From: Marilutibacter chinensis
GTDB lineage: Bacteria > Pseudomonadota > Gammaproteobacteria > Xanthomonadales > Xanthomonadaceae
Length of the DNA stretch: 64,000 nucleotides
Assembly (NCBI RefSeq): GCF_021725675.1
Contig: NZ_JAKJPO010000001.1
Location: forward strand, 806,001-870,000
Direction: 5' to 3'
Position numbers and translations under genes: made by a program. Each line of letters opens with the position of its first letter. Within the stretch, counting starts at the first letter, position 1. The notes beneath the pieces are model-generated. The model saw only the letters and a list, made by a program, of their open reading frames with translations, did not search any database and was not told the DNA's origin. Of the stretch, positions 45,724 through 56,526 are shown one piece after another.

Positions 45724-46480
45724 TCAGCGGCGCTCGCGTCCCCACGGCCGCGTGCCGTGGAACACGACCAGATACGCCGACACCGCCCACAGGCTGGCGG
45801 CGGCCCAGCCGGCGAGGATGTCGGTCGGGAAATGCACGCCCAGATACAGCCGCGAGACGCCGACCAGCAAGGTGAACGACAGGCCGCCGGCCACCACCCA
45901 CCAGCGCGCGCGGGTCGGCCAGGCCAGCAGCATCAGCACCCAGGCCAGGGTCATCGAGCCCATCGCGTGACCACTGGGGAAACTGTAGTTGTGCTCCGGC
46001 GCGATCGATTGCCACAGCTCGGGCCGCTCGCGGGCGAACAACAGCTTGGTACCGACGTTCAGCAACCCCGAGCCCGCCAGCGCGATGCCGGCGAAGATCG
46101 CCTCGCGCAGTCGGCCGCGCAGGTTGAGGAAGACCACCAGCGCGACGTCGAACGGCACCACGCCGTACAGGTAGCCAAGCTGGCTGAGCACGACGAAGAA
46201 GCGGTCCAGCGCAGGGCCATGCAATTGCTGCAGGGCCTGCAGGATCGGCTCGTCGAAGTGGACCGCCTCGTGCTCGTGTATCTCGTCGGCGATCTCGGCG
46301 AAACCCCACAGCGGCAGCAGCAGGCCGACGAAGGCCAGCGCCAGCCGCCGCCAGTGGCGACGCACGAAGCGCAGCAGGGCCGCGGTTGCGCCGCCCAGGG
46401 TCCGCCAGGGATGCCGCAGGCCTTCGTCGCTCGCTTGCGCGTCCGGCCGCGGCGAAAGCGCGTCCTCGCGCGCGTGCGGA

Positions 46481-46488
<8 letters not shown>
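45724..46488 (-). CDS. PAP2-family phosphatase, membrane
   Basis: 254 residues with about six membrane helices. The three PAP2 signature motifs are present: [18 protein letters not shown] and [16 protein letters not shown]. It is likely an inner-membrane lipid phosphatase (phosphatidate, PG-phosphate or undecaprenyl pyrophosphate class). The ATG at 46488 overlaps the ispG stop region by eight bases; a GTG two codons earlier is possible. Undecaprenyl-PP phosphatase activity would fit next to isoprenoid gene ispG, but this is only suggestive. Confidence 0.9.
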
Positions 46489-47752
<1,264 letters not shown>

Positions 47753-47837
47753 CGGCACGGCGAATCGGGGGCGAATCCCTATTCTAGCCGGGAGCCATGA
47801 CCCGGACCCTACCTCCGGCATCCTTGCGGGAGTGATC

Positions 47838-47903
47838 GTGGAAGCGGCGCAAGCCGCGATCCGAAGTGTCGGGAAGGCCCGTCGCGGCTCACGTCACCCC
47901 TAC
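47838..47903. repeat. REP-like palindrome, copy 3
   Basis: GTGGAAGCGGCGCAAGCCGC ... GTCGCGGCTCACGTCACCCCTAC; arms recognisable but the second one is degraded. Confidence 0.75.
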
Positions 47904-47938
47904 CGGCGCCTCCTGGGAAATCCGGGTGCCGGCATGGC

Positions 47939-49237
47939 TCAGCGGATCGTCGCGCCGCGCAGCACCGGTTTGCCGTCGACGACGTCGGTCCACACCATCC
48001 GCGCCTCGTCGCCCTGCACCGCGAGCCGTGGCACACCGCTGCCGCGGCCGCGCACCGCCAGGGTCGCAACGTCCAGCTTGTGCGGCGGCGACCGCAGCCG
48101 GGCATCGAAGCGGGCCAGGCGCAAGCGCTGGGTGTCGGTTTCCTCCAGCCAGCCGACCAGGACGTGCTCGCCGGCCAATGCGATCGAAGCGCGCCCGAGC
48201 ACATGCGGGCCTTTGGCGACGGCGACCGGCGCGCCGAAACGGTCGCCGGCATCGTCCGAACGTGCGATCCGCACCTCCGGGGCGCCGTCGGCCTGGGTGT
48301 ACCAGGCAACCCAGACCGTGTTGCCGCGCGCCTCGACGACCGGGCCATTGACCGGACAGCCGGGCATCATCCAGCCATCGCTGTGGACATCGCGCGGCAC
48401 GGTCCAGGCACCATTCTCGAGGCGGACGATGCGGGTATCGCGGATCTCGCCGTCGCTGCGCCCGCGGTAGACCACGACCGCCCCCCGATCGGTGACCGCC
48501 GCGTCGGTGGTGCAGCAGTCGCAGGTGGACGTATCCAGCGGCCATTCGGAAACCTGGGCCGGGGCCGTGCCTTCGTACACGGCGGCACGCAGCATCATCG
48601 GCGCGCCGCCGCCATGGTGGCCGTCATCGTGACCGGTCTGGCCGGCGGCGGCCTTCTGCCGGCTGTCCAGCCAGGCGATGCCGAGCGCACCGTCGCCCTG
48701 CGGCCAGAAGCTGACGAAGCCGTGATCGCCGGGCGAATCGACCAGATGCACCAGTTGTGGCGACGACCAGGTCGCACCGTCATCACCCGAGCGCACCAGC
48801 TCGATGCCGTAGTCCAGCCGCGACGGCCCGGTGCTGCGCAGCCAGTGCGCCCACAGCGAACCGTCCGCAAGTGCGTAGAGGTGCGGCGTGTCCGCCCAGT
48901 TGAGGAACCAGTCGTCGCCCTCGGCGATCGTGCGCGGCGGCGACCAGTCCCGCCCCGGCGTGGCGCGGCTGAAGCGCAGCCGGTGTCCGGCCGGGACACC
49001 GTCGCCGGCGGGATCGGCGACCGGTTCGATCCAGCCCAGCAGCCAGCTGCCGTCCGGGCTGGCCGCCAGGTCCGGTTGCGCGGCGCTGGCCGTGACGGGC
49101 AGCGGCAGCGGCACCGCGCGGGTGAATGCCGCGTCCGCACCGGCGTCGTCCGGCTCCGGCGCCGCCGTACAGGCGGCCAGACCCGCCACAGCCATTCCCA
49201 GGATGCCCGCACGCAACGCCAGGCCGCTCATGCCCAT
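47939..49237 (-). CDS. Lipoprotein with sialidase-like (BNR) beta-propeller
   Basis: 432 residues. A lipoprotein signal ends in AVAGLAACTA (Cys about 23 from the 49237 start). The mature part has repeated Asp-box-like stretches (SGDDGATWSS, RSDDAGDRFGAP) and Trp-rich strands typical of exo-alpha-sialidase-type propellers. Two close cysteine pairs (STCDCCTTD and MPGCPV) are unusual. No catalytic arginine triad can be identified by eye, so a carbohydrate-binding or structural role is as likely as sialidase activity. Confidence 0.78.
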   Translation of the reverse strand: MGMSGLALRAGILGMAVAGLAACTAAPEPDDAGADAAFTRAVPLPLPVTASAAQPDLAASPDGSWLLGWIEPVADPAGDGVPAGHRLRFSRATPGRDWSPPRTIAEGDDWFLNWADTPHLYALADGSLWAHWLRSTGPSRLDYGIELVRSGDDGATWSSPQLVHLVDSPGDHGFVSFWPQGDGALGIAWLDSRQKAAAGQTGHDDGHHGGGAPMMLRAAVYEGTAPAQVSEWPLDTSTCDCCTTDAAVTDRGAVVVYRGRSDGEIRDTRIVRLENGAWTVPRDVHSDGWMMPGCPVNGPVVEARGNTVWVAWYTQADGAPEVRIARSDDAGDRFGAPVAVAKGPHVLGRASIALAGEHVLVGWLEETDTQRLRLARFDARLRSPPHKLDVATLAVRGRGSGVPRLAVQGDEARMVWTDVVDGKPVLRGATIR

Positions 49238-49365
49238 CCGCACTTTCCTCCGCCATTTCGACCATTGAACCACGCAGCGGCCGACTGCGCCCGGCTCCGG
49301 TGCCGGCAGCGATGCGCACGCCGACGCTTGGAACCCCTCGCCTGCAGGTGTAGGGTGCCCCTCCC

Positions 49366-50709
49366 ATGACGACGCCCGACACCCTCACTCCGAGCCAGCT
49401 GAACGCGCTCGCGCGCAATCTGCTGGAGGACAGCTTTCCGCTGGTCTGGGTCGAGGGCGAGCTGGGCAACGTGTCGCGGCCGGCGTCGGGGCACCTCTAC
49501 CTGACCCTGAAGGATGCCCGCGCGCAGGTGCGCTGCGCGATGTTCAGGCCCAAGAGCAGTTGGCTGAAGTTCCAGCCACGCCAAGGCCTGCACGTGCGCG
49601 TGCGCGGCCGGCTCACCCTGTACGAAGCCCGAGGCGAGTACCAGATGGTGCTCGACCACATGGAAGAGGCCGGCGAAGGCGCATTGCGCCGCGCGTTCGA
49701 CGAACTGAAGGCCCGGCTGCAGGCCGAGGGCCTGTTCGACGAAGACCGCAAGCGCCCCCTGCCCCGCTTCGCGCGCCGGATCGGCGTGATCACCTCGCCG
49801 ACCGGCGCGGCGGTGCGCGATGTGCTCAGCGTGCTGGCGCGGCGCTTCCCGCTCGTGGAAGCCGAGGTACTCCCGGTCCCGGTCCAGGGCGACGGTGCGG
49901 CCGCGCAGATCACCGCGACGTTGCGCGCGGCTGCGGCATCGGGTCGCTACGACGTGCTGCTGCTGACCCGCGGCGGCGGCTCGCTCGAGGACCTGTGGGC
50001 GTTCAACGACGAGGCGCTGACTCGGGTGGTCGCGGACTGCCCGGTGCCCGTGGTCTCGGCGGTCGGGCACGAGGTCGACTTCAGCCTGACCGACTTCGCC
50101 GCCGATCTGCGCGCGCCCACGCCATCCGTCGCCGCAGAGCTGCTGGTGCCCAGTCGGGACGACCTTCGTCAGCGACTGGGTGCGCTTGCCCGCGGCCTCG
50201 ACAAGCATCAGACCCAGCGCCTGCGCGAGGCGATCCAGCGCGCCGACCGCGCCGCGCTGCGGCTGCACGCGCTGCGACCGCAGGCGCGACTTGCCGCGCT
50301 GCGCCAGCGCCAGGCCGACGCCCTGCGCCGGCTGCGCTCGGCATGGCGGCAGCGCATCGAGCGTGAGCGGGCGAGCCTGCGGCATACGGCGGCGGTGTTG
50401 CGCGCTGCACATCCGCAGCAACGGATCGAGCGCTTCAGGGAACGGCTGCGCGCGCTGGCGGCGCGACCGCAGTCAGCGATCGCGCGCCGCCTCTCGCACG
50501 AGGCCCTGCGCCTGCGCGGACTGGCCCGCTCGCTGGAGGCGGTGAGCCCACTGGCCACCGTCGCCCGTGGCTATGCGATCGTGCTGCGCGAGGATGGCCG
50601 CGTGGTCCGCAGCGTGCTCGACGCCGCCCCCGGCGACCGCCTGCAGGCGCGCCTGTCCGACGGCTCGCTGCGGGTGCGGGTCGAAACCGGCGACGATCGA
50701 CCACGCTGA
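49366..50709 (+). CDS. xseA: Exodeoxyribonuclease VII large subunit
   Basis: 447 residues. N-terminal OB-fold: [22 protein letters not shown] (about 12-33) and [20 protein letters not shown]. The catalytic domain (about 130-340) contains [36 protein letters not shown] and [25 protein letters not shown], all diagnostic of XseA. A long Arg-rich coiled coil follows. Degrades single-stranded DNA with the small subunit XseB, which is not encoded next to it. A REP-like element follows 32 bp downstream. Confidence 0.96.
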   Translation: MTTPDTLTPSQLNALARNLLEDSFPLVWVEGELGNVSRPASGHLYLTLKDARAQVRCAMFRPKSSWLKFQPRQGLHVRVRGRLTLYEARGEYQMVLDHMEEAGEGALRRAFDELKARLQAEGLFDEDRKRPLPRFARRIGVITSPTGAAVRDVLSVLARRFPLVEAEVLPVPVQGDGAAAQITATLRAAAASGRYDVLLLTRGGGSLEDLWAFNDEALTRVVADCPVPVVSAVGHEVDFSLTDFAADLRAPTPSVAAELLVPSRDDLRQRLGALARGLDKHQTQRLREAIQRADRAALRLHALRPQARLAALRQRQADALRRLRSAWRQRIERERASLRHTAAVLRAAHPQQRIERFRERLRALAARPQSAIARRLSHEALRLRGLARSLEAVSPLATVARGYAIVLREDGRVVRSVLDAAPGDRLQARLSDGSLRVRVETGDDRPR

Positions 50710-50741
50710 TTGCTTCGTCGTTCGGCTTGACCGCTGCGCGT

Positions 50742-50800
50742 GCAGGAGCGGCGCAAGCCGGACAGGACCTTGCCTCATCGCGGCTGACACCGCTCCTGCG
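50742..50800. repeat. REP-like palindrome, copy 4
   Basis: GCAGGAGCGGCGCAAGCCGG ... ATCGCGGCTGACACCGCTCCTGC downstream of xseA, with arms partly diverged. Confidence 0.85.
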
Positions 50801-50947
50801 GCTGCTCCTGCCAGCGCTCTGCCGTCCTCCCCGATGCCTGCCGCGCACGGCGACAGGACACATCGGCGCCGCAGATCGCAGAATCCACGCTCCCGCCACC
50901 CGCATTGCGCTAGGGTGTCGCAGGTCGAACGCATCGGAGGCTGCGGT

Positions 50948-52387
50948 TTGAAGAAGCCCGACTTCAAGAAGAGATATCCCTACTACCTCGCCAATCGTCC
51001 GGTCACCGCCAAGACCGAGCTGGAAGTGCTCGACAAATACAGCGGCAAGCGCGCGGCAAGGGTTTCTTTCGCCGACGCCGCCGCGGTGCGCAAGGCGATC
51101 GTCGCCGCGCACAAGGCGCGCCCGGCGATGGCCGCGTTCCCGCCCGACAAGCGCCGCGACGTCCTCGAACACTGCGTGCGCCGTTTCGAGGAGCGCGCCG
51201 ACGAACTGGCGCTGGCGCTCTGCATCGAGGCGGGCAAACCGATCCGCGACGCCCGCGGCGAGGTCACCCGGCTGGTCGACACGTTCCGCATCGCCGCCGG
51301 CGAGGCGACCCGGCTCGGCGGCGAGGTGCTCGAGCTGGGCATCTCCGAGCGCACCCGCGGTTATCGCGGCATGACCAAGCGGGTGCCGGTCGGCGTCTGC
51401 AGCTTCATCACCCCGTTCAACTTCCCGCTCAACCTGGTCGCGCACAAGGTGGCGCCGGCGATCGCCGCCGGCTGCCCGTTCGTGCTCAAGCCGGCGGCGA
51501 AGACGCCGATCGGCGCGTTGATCATCGCCGAGGTGCTGGCCGAAACGGACCTGCCGAAGGGCGCGTTCTCGGTGCTGCCGTGCTCGAACGAGGACGCCGC
51601 GCTGCTGGTCGAGGACGAGCGCATCGCACTGCTGAGTTTTACCGGCGGACTGGTCGGCTGGGAGCTGAAGGCACGCGCCGGCAGGAAGAAGGTGACCCTC
51701 GAGCTGGGCGGCAACGCCGCCTGCATCGTGGACGCCGATCCCGGCGCCAGCCTCGATCACGTGGTCCAGCGGCTGGTGTTCGGCGCCTACTACCAGAGCG
51801 GCCAGAGCTGCATCAGCGTGCAGCGCATCTACGCCCACGCCGACATCTACGCGAAGCTTCGCAAGAAGCTCAGGGCCGCGGTCGCGAAGCTGCCGATGGG
51901 CGACCCGCGCGACGAAGGCACCTTCATCGGCCCGGTAATCGACGAGGCCGCGGCGCAGCGGATCGAAGCGTGGATCGACGAGGCCCGTGCCGGCGGCGCA
52001 AAGCGGCTGGCCGGCGGCTGGCGCGATGGCACGATGATCCCGGCGACCCTGCTGGAGCAGGTGCTGCCGACCTGCGAGCTGTATCGCAAGGAAGCGTTCG
52101 GCCCGGTCGCGATGATCGAGCCGTTCGACGATTTCGACGCGGCGATCGACGCCGTCAACGACAGCGACTTCGGGCTGCAGGCCGGCGTGTTCACCGGCAA
52201 CCTCGCCCACGCCATGCGCGCCTGGGACCGGCTCGAGGTCGGCGGCGTGGTGGTCGGCGACGTGCCAAGCTTCCGCGTCGACAACATGCCCTACGGCGGC
52301 GTAAAGGATTCCGGCCTCGGCCGCGAGGGCGTGCGCTACGCGATCGAGGACATGACCGAACCCAGGCTGCTGGTGATCCGCGGCTGA
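50948..52387 (+). CDS. Aldehyde dehydrogenase family protein
   Basis: 479 residues. Cofactor-domain motif FITPFNFPLNLVAHKVAPA, LSFTGG, Glu general base in LELGGNAACIV, catalytic Cys in YYQSGQSCISVQR, and C-terminal MPYGGVKDSGLGREG. The TTG start is set by GGAGG seven bases upstream; no ATG or GTG gives the conserved N-terminus. It belongs to the broad NAD(P)-dependent ALDH superfamily (closest by eye to lactaldehyde/phosphonate-type groups). The physiological substrate is unknown. The ATG-less start suggests modest expression. Confidence 0.87.
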   Translation: MKKPDFKKRYPYYLANRPVTAKTELEVLDKYSGKRAARVSFADAAAVRKAIVAAHKARPAMAAFPPDKRRDVLEHCVRRFEERADELALALCIEAGKPIRDARGEVTRLVDTFRIAAGEATRLGGEVLELGISERTRGYRGMTKRVPVGVCSFITPFNFPLNLVAHKVAPAIAAGCPFVLKPAAKTPIGALIIAEVLAETDLPKGAFSVLPCSNEDAALLVEDERIALLSFTGGLVGWELKARAGRKKVTLELGGNAACIVDADPGASLDHVVQRLVFGAYYQSGQSCISVQRIYAHADIYAKLRKKLRAAVAKLPMGDPRDEGTFIGPVIDEAAAQRIEAWIDEARAGGAKRLAGGWRDGTMIPATLLEQVLPTCELYRKEAFGPVAMIEPFDDFDAAIDAVNDSDFGLQAGVFTGNLAHAMRAWDRLEVGGVVVGDVPSFRVDNMPYGGVKDSGLGREGVRYAIEDMTEPRLLVIRG

Positions 52388-52416
52388 GCACGGACGTCGG
52401 GGGCTCCCGACCGTCC

Positions 52417-52480
52417 GCAGGACCCACGCAAGCCGCGTTGGCCTGCCGGACCGCCCGCTCGCGGCTTGCGCCGTTTCCAC
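52417..52480. repeat. REP-like palindrome, copy 5 (degenerate)
   Basis: CAGGACCCACGCAAGCCGCG ... CTCGCGGCTTGCGCCGTTTCC: right arm well kept, left arm altered. It lies between the aldehyde dehydrogenase and the kinase-like gene. Confidence 0.65.
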
Positions 52481-52506
52481 GCGGACTTCGGGAGAAAAAC
52501 GAGCAG

Positions 52507-53322
52507 GTGGAGGACGCACTGCGACTGCTGGAGGAAAGCGGCGACGGTCTGCACCGGCGCGACCTTGGCGGGCGACAGGTCGTCGTCAAGCGGCGAATCG
52601 GTGCGCCGACGGGTTTCTTCGCCGCCGAAGCGCGCGGGCTGGCGGCATTGCGGGCAACCGCGACCCTCCGGGTGCCCGAGGTATTCGCCGCCTGCGATGC
52701 CGGCATCGTGCTGGAGGATCTTGGCGATGGCCGGCCCGGCAACGCGCAATGGGCCGCCGCCGGCATCGCGCTGGCCGCGCTCCACCGCAATCGCGGCGCC
52801 GCATTCGGGTTCGGCGCCGACGGCTGGTGTGGTGACAGCCGCCAGGACAACACCCGCGACGTCGATGGTCATCGTTTCTTCGCCGAACGCCGGCTGCTGC
52901 CGCAGGCCCGCCGCGCGCGCGACCGCGGCCTGCTCGGCCACGGCGACATCGCCCGCATCGAGACGCTGTGCGCGCGCTTGCCGGAATTGATGCCCGACGC
53001 GCCGCCGGTGCTGGTCCACGGCGACCTGTGGAGCGGCAACCTGCACGCCTGCGGCGATGGCGATCTGGCGCTGATCGATGGTGGCGCGGTCCACCACGGC
53101 TGGGCCGAGGTCGACCTGGCGATGCTGGTGCTGTTCGGCGAGCCGCCGATGGCTTTCTTCGATGCCTACCAGGCAACAGCGGACATCGACGGCAGCTGGC
53201 GCGAGCGTGCCGGCCTGCCGAACCTCTACCACCTGCTCAATCACCTGAACCTGTTCGGCGACGGATACCTGCCGGCAGTGCGGCGGATCCTGGGACGCTT
53301 TGCCCCCGGCCGCCGCGCATGA
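52507..53322 (+). CDS. Fructosamine kinase family protein
   Basis: 271 residues, small kinase fold. Catalytic region VLVHGDLWSGNLH (about 165-177) and the metal-binding LALIDGGAVHHGWAEVDLAML (about 184-204) correspond to the HGDLWxGN and D-x-A-x-x-x-G-H-x-E-x-D-L motifs of FN3K/YniA proteins. These phosphorylate ketoamines on glycated proteins. The GTG start at 52507 follows an indistinct ribosome site; the nucleotide-binding N-lobe (VVVKRR) begins about 20 residues later, which fits. Confidence 0.85.
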   Translation: MEDALRLLEESGDGLHRRDLGGRQVVVKRRIGAPTGFFAAEARGLAALRATATLRVPEVFAACDAGIVLEDLGDGRPGNAQWAAAGIALAALHRNRGAAFGFGADGWCGDSRQDNTRDVDGHRFFAERRLLPQARRARDRGLLGHGDIARIETLCARLPELMPDAPPVLVHGDLWSGNLHACGDGDLALIDGGAVHHGWAEVDLAMLVLFGEPPMAFFDAYQATADIDGSWRERAGLPNLYHLLNHLNLFGDGYLPAVRRILGRFAPGRRA

Positions 53323-53341
53323 CCACCTGCAGAAGCGGACG

Positions 53342-53404
53342 CGCGAGCGGCGCAAGCCGTGACGAGGCTTACCCGGAGATCAATCGCGGCTTGCGCCGCT
53401 ACGG
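53342..53404. repeat. REP-like palindrome, copy 6
   Basis: GCGAGCGGCGCAAGCCGTGA ... ATCGCGGCTTGCGCCGCTAC, between the kinase-like gene and the vWA lipoprotein gene. Confidence 0.8.
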
Positions 53405-53501
53405 CGATCATGCCTGTTAGGCATTCCTCCGGGCCGTCAACCCCGTTCTCCGATGCGGTGCGTTCAAGACCATGAACGCCACCACCGCAACGGAGTCCTG
53501 C

Positions 53502-55331
53502 ATGAACCGCATCGCCCGCCGAACCCCGCTCGCCGTCGCCATCGTCACCGCCTGCCTGCTGGCCGCCTGCCAGTCGGCCGGACCGCAATCCGGCGGCGAC
53601 CTCGAGCACGATACCTCCACCGCGGCCGTCCCACCGGCCGCGCAGCCGGCCGACCAGTCCGGCGACGCCGCTGCCGTGGTCCTGCAGGAACACGAGGCCA
53701 AGGCCGCGCACGAGGAATCGGCATCGCTGGACCGGGTCGAAGTGACCGGCGCGCGCCGCGAAGGCCGCTCGCGCGTGCTGAAGCCGGTAGCCAGCATGGC
53801 CGCCCCGGCCGAGATCGCCTACGCGCCTCCTGCCGCGATGGTGGCGCCGCCGTCTCCGCCGCCGCCCCCGTACTACTCGCAGCCGGCCAACACCGAGAAG
53901 TACGCCGAGCGCGAAGACAATCCGGTCCAGCGCACCCGCGAACAGCCGGTGTCGACCTTTTCGATCGACGTCGACACCGGCAGCTACGCGAACGTGCGAA
54001 GGATGATCGGCGACGGCATGCGTCCGCCCGCCGACGCGGTGCGCGCCGAGGAGTTCCTCAACTACTTCGACTACGGCCATCCGGCCGCGGCCAGCCGCGA
54101 GGTGCCGTTCCGGGTCTCGACCGAACTGGCGCCGGCGCCGTGGAACGCCACGCGGCAACTGCTGATGATCGGCATCAAGGGCTACGAGGTACCGAAGACC
54201 ACCCTGCCGCCGGCCAACCTGGTGTTCCTGATCGATACCTCCGGCTCGATGAACTCGCCCGACAAGCTGCCGCTGCTCAAGCGTGCGTTCTCGATGCTGG
54301 CGCGCGAGCTGCGGCCACAGGACCGGGTCTCGATCGTGGTCTACGCCGGTTCGGCCGGCCTGGTGCTGCCGCCGACCCCGGGCGACCGCCAGGGCGAGAT
54401 CCTCGCGGCGCTGGAGCAACTGCAGGCCGGCGGCAGCACCAACGGCGGCGAAGGCATCCGCCTGGCCTACGCGATGGCGCGGCAGGCCCATGTCGAGAAC
54501 GGCGTGAACCGGGTGATCCTCGCGACCGACGGCGACTTCAACGTCGGCACCGTCGACAACGACGCGCTGGAGACCCTGGTCGCCGACCAGCGCAAATCGG
54601 GCATCGCCCTGACCACGCTGGGATTCGGCCGCGGCAACTACAACGACGCGCTGGCCGAGAAGCTGGCCGACGTCGGCGATGGCAACCATGCTTATATCGA
54701 CAGCGCGCAGGAAGCGCGCAAGGTGCTGGTCGAGGAGATGGGCTCGACCCTGATGACGATCGCCCGCGACGTGAAGATCCAGGTCGAGTTCAATCCGGCC
54801 CAGGTCGCCGAGTATCGCCTGATCGGCTACGAGAACCGCATGCTCGCGCGTGAGGACTTCGCCAACGACAAGGTCGACGCCGGCGACATCGGCGCCGGTC
54901 ACGAGGTCACCGCCCTGTACGAGATCACTCCGGTGGGTTCGGGCGCCGAGCGGTTGCCGCCGCTGCGTTACGGCGGACAGGAGGCCGCGCGCGCGGAGGG
55001 CGCGAGGCTGCAGGACGAACTCGCCCACCTGCGGCTGCGCTACAAGCGTCCCGGCGAGAACGACAGCCGCCTGATAGAAACCCCGATCCGCACGTCGCAA
55101 CTGGCGGCCACGCCGAGCCCGTCGCTGCGCTTCGCCGCCTCGGTCGCCGGTTTCGCCGATCTGCTGCGGGGCGGCAGCCGCTTCGACGACTGGGGCTGGG
55201 ACGCGGTGCTGGCGACCGCACGCGGCGCGCGTGGCAACGACCCTTCCGGCGAGCGAAGCGGCTTCGTGCAGCTGATGGAGGCCGCAAGGCCGCTGGTCGA
55301 GCCTGACGCGACCGCCGTGGTCAGCGAATAG
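53502..55331 (+). CDS. von Willebrand factor A-domain lipoprotein (YfbK type)
   Basis: 609 residues. The lipoprotein signal ends TACLLAACQS (lipobox LAAC, Cys about 23). A linker with Pro runs follows, then DUF3520-type N-terminal extension (REQPVSTFSIDVDTGSYANVRRM, about 155-177), vWA domain with MIDAS motif LIDTSGSMNS (about 243-252), conserved Thr and Asp (GGSTNGGEG, ATDGDFNVG), and a C-terminal DUF3520-like region. The start at 53502 has GGAG six bases upstream. Within the N-terminal linker, SLDRVEVTGARREG copies the motif that begins TonB-dependent receptor plug regions in this bacterial group. Confidence 0.92.
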   Translation: MNRIARRTPLAVAIVTACLLAACQSAGPQSGGDLEHDTSTAAVPPAAQPADQSGDAAAVVLQEHEAKAAHEESASLDRVEVTGARREGRSRVLKPVASMAAPAEIAYAPPAAMVAPPSPPPPPYYSQPANTEKYAEREDNPVQRTREQPVSTFSIDVDTGSYANVRRMIGDGMRPPADAVRAEEFLNYFDYGHPAAASREVPFRVSTELAPAPWNATRQLLMIGIKGYEVPKTTLPPANLVFLIDTSGSMNSPDKLPLLKRAFSMLARELRPQDRVSIVVYAGSAGLVLPPTPGDRQGEILAALEQLQAGGSTNGGEGIRLAYAMARQAHVENGVNRVILATDGDFNVGTVDNDALETLVADQRKSGIALTTLGFGRGNYNDALAEKLADVGDGNHAYIDSAQEARKVLVEEMGSTLMTIARDVKIQVEFNPAQVAEYRLIGYENRMLAREDFANDKVDAGDIGAGHEVTALYEITPVGSGAERLPPLRYGGQEAARAEGARLQDELAHLRLRYKRPGENDSRLIETPIRTSQLAATPSPSLRFAASVAGFADLLRGGSRFDDWGWDAVLATARGARGNDPSGERSGFVQLMEAARPLVEPDATAVVSE

Positions 55332-55366
55332 GCCGACACGGAAGAGATGCAGCCGGCCCTTGCGAC

Positions 55367-55403
55367 AACGGCGCATCGGGCCAGGGGCTCGATGCGCCGT
55401 TTC
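55367..55403 (+). terminator. Strong terminator hairpin after the vWA gene
   Basis: AACGGCGCATCG pairs perfectly with CGATGCGCCGTT around an 11-base loop, followed by a short T run. A second hairpin (GGGACCGAC/GTCGGTCCC, 55408-55436) follows at once. The pair separates convergent genes. Confidence 0.75.
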
Positions 55404-55496
55404 ATTCGGGACCGACGGACCGATCCGGTCGGTCCCCATGGAACTGGGCGAACGACAGCGCCCGGCACGTGCTCCAACGCGGGGAAAGGACGTCCC

Positions 55497-56465
55497 TCAG
55501 TCCGCCGCACAGGCCGAACAGATCCGCTCGACCCGGTAGCCGGCCTCGCGCAGGCCCTCGATCAGGCCGTCGTCGCCGGCCAGGTGCATCGCACCGACCA
55601 CGACCATCACGTCGTCCTCGCCGGCCTCGTCGAGCATCCCGCGCAGCTGCGGCAGCCAGGCCTGGTTGCGCTCGACGTTCACCGTCCGATACGTCTCGGG
55701 GGTCTTCTCCTTCATCTCGTCGATCGCGAGGCGCTCCAGGGCTTCGATGTCGCCGCCGCGCCAGGCCGCGTGCAGTTCGTCGAGCTTGCGGGCGGCCTCC
55801 TCCGGCGCCTCGACCAGCTCGGTCAGGCCGATCACCTGCTCGTCCATCGGCGCGCCGTCGAGCACGCCGAGCTGATGCTCGAGCGTCTCGAGCCCGGACG
55901 CGGGCTTGCCGGCTTCCCTCGCCCGCACCATCAGGTGCCGGTCCAACCCCTGCTCGCCGCTGAAACCCAACGGTTGCGCCATTCCCATCAGCAACGACAG
56001 GCTCACGAACCAGGGCTCGAAGCGGTCGAACGCCGCCATCGGCAGCCCCGCCCCCCCCATCACCGTGGCCAGCCTGTCGTAGGTCGGCGAAGGCAACACG
56101 TCGCTGAGCTTGCCGCCATCGGCGTAGCCGGCGGCCTGCAGGAACTTGGCAGTGTTGGAAGGGTCGTCGATCTGCTCGGGCGAGACCTCGAACACCAGCC
56201 GCTCGGCGTCCTCGAACGCCGCGTCGACGTCAGCCGACAACGGGTAGTCGGCGGCCTTGAGCAGATGGAACGCGCCCAGCAGGTAGACCGTGTTGTCGTC
56301 GTCCGACACCTGCCACAACAGCGGTACCGGTGCCGATGCGGACGCATCCGGCTGCACCGGCGGTTCAGTGGCGGTGCCCGCCGACTCGGCCGCGGAGGCG
56401 GCGAAGGACAGGCCGATGGCCAGCACGGTGGCGGCGAGCGACTGGCTCAGAGGGCGGATGCGCAT
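55497..56465 (-). CDS. TraB/GumN family protein, exported
   Basis: 322 residues. Cleavable signal peptide (about 1-25, cleavage after ASA). The family core has LLWQVSDDDNTVYLLGAFHLLKAADYPL (about 49-76) and, near the C-terminus, VMVVVGAMHLAGDDGLIEGLREAGYRVE with the paired G-x-x-H motifs of the TraB/PrgY/GumN (Tiki-like) metalloprotease clan. The start at 56465 has AGGAG upstream. A C-terminal CSAC pair is present. Enzymatic activity in bacterial members is largely unproven. Confidence 0.88.
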   Translation of the reverse strand: MRIRPLSQSLAATVLAIGLSFAASAAESAGTATEPPVQPDASASAPVPLLWQVSDDDNTVYLLGAFHLLKAADYPLSADVDAAFEDAERLVFEVSPEQIDDPSNTAKFLQAAGYADGGKLSDVLPSPTYDRLATVMGGAGLPMAAFDRFEPWFVSLSLLMGMAQPLGFSGEQGLDRHLMVRAREAGKPASGLETLEHQLGVLDGAPMDEQVIGLTELVEAPEEAARKLDELHAAWRGGDIEALERLAIDEMKEKTPETYRTVNVERNQAWLPQLRGMLDEAGEDDVMVVVGAMHLAGDDGLIEGLREAGYRVERICSACAAD

Positions 56466-56526
56466 GGGACTCCTTGTCGGATCAGGTGGTGGAACCCGCG
56501 CTGCTTCGCGAAGGTTCCGGGAAGGG

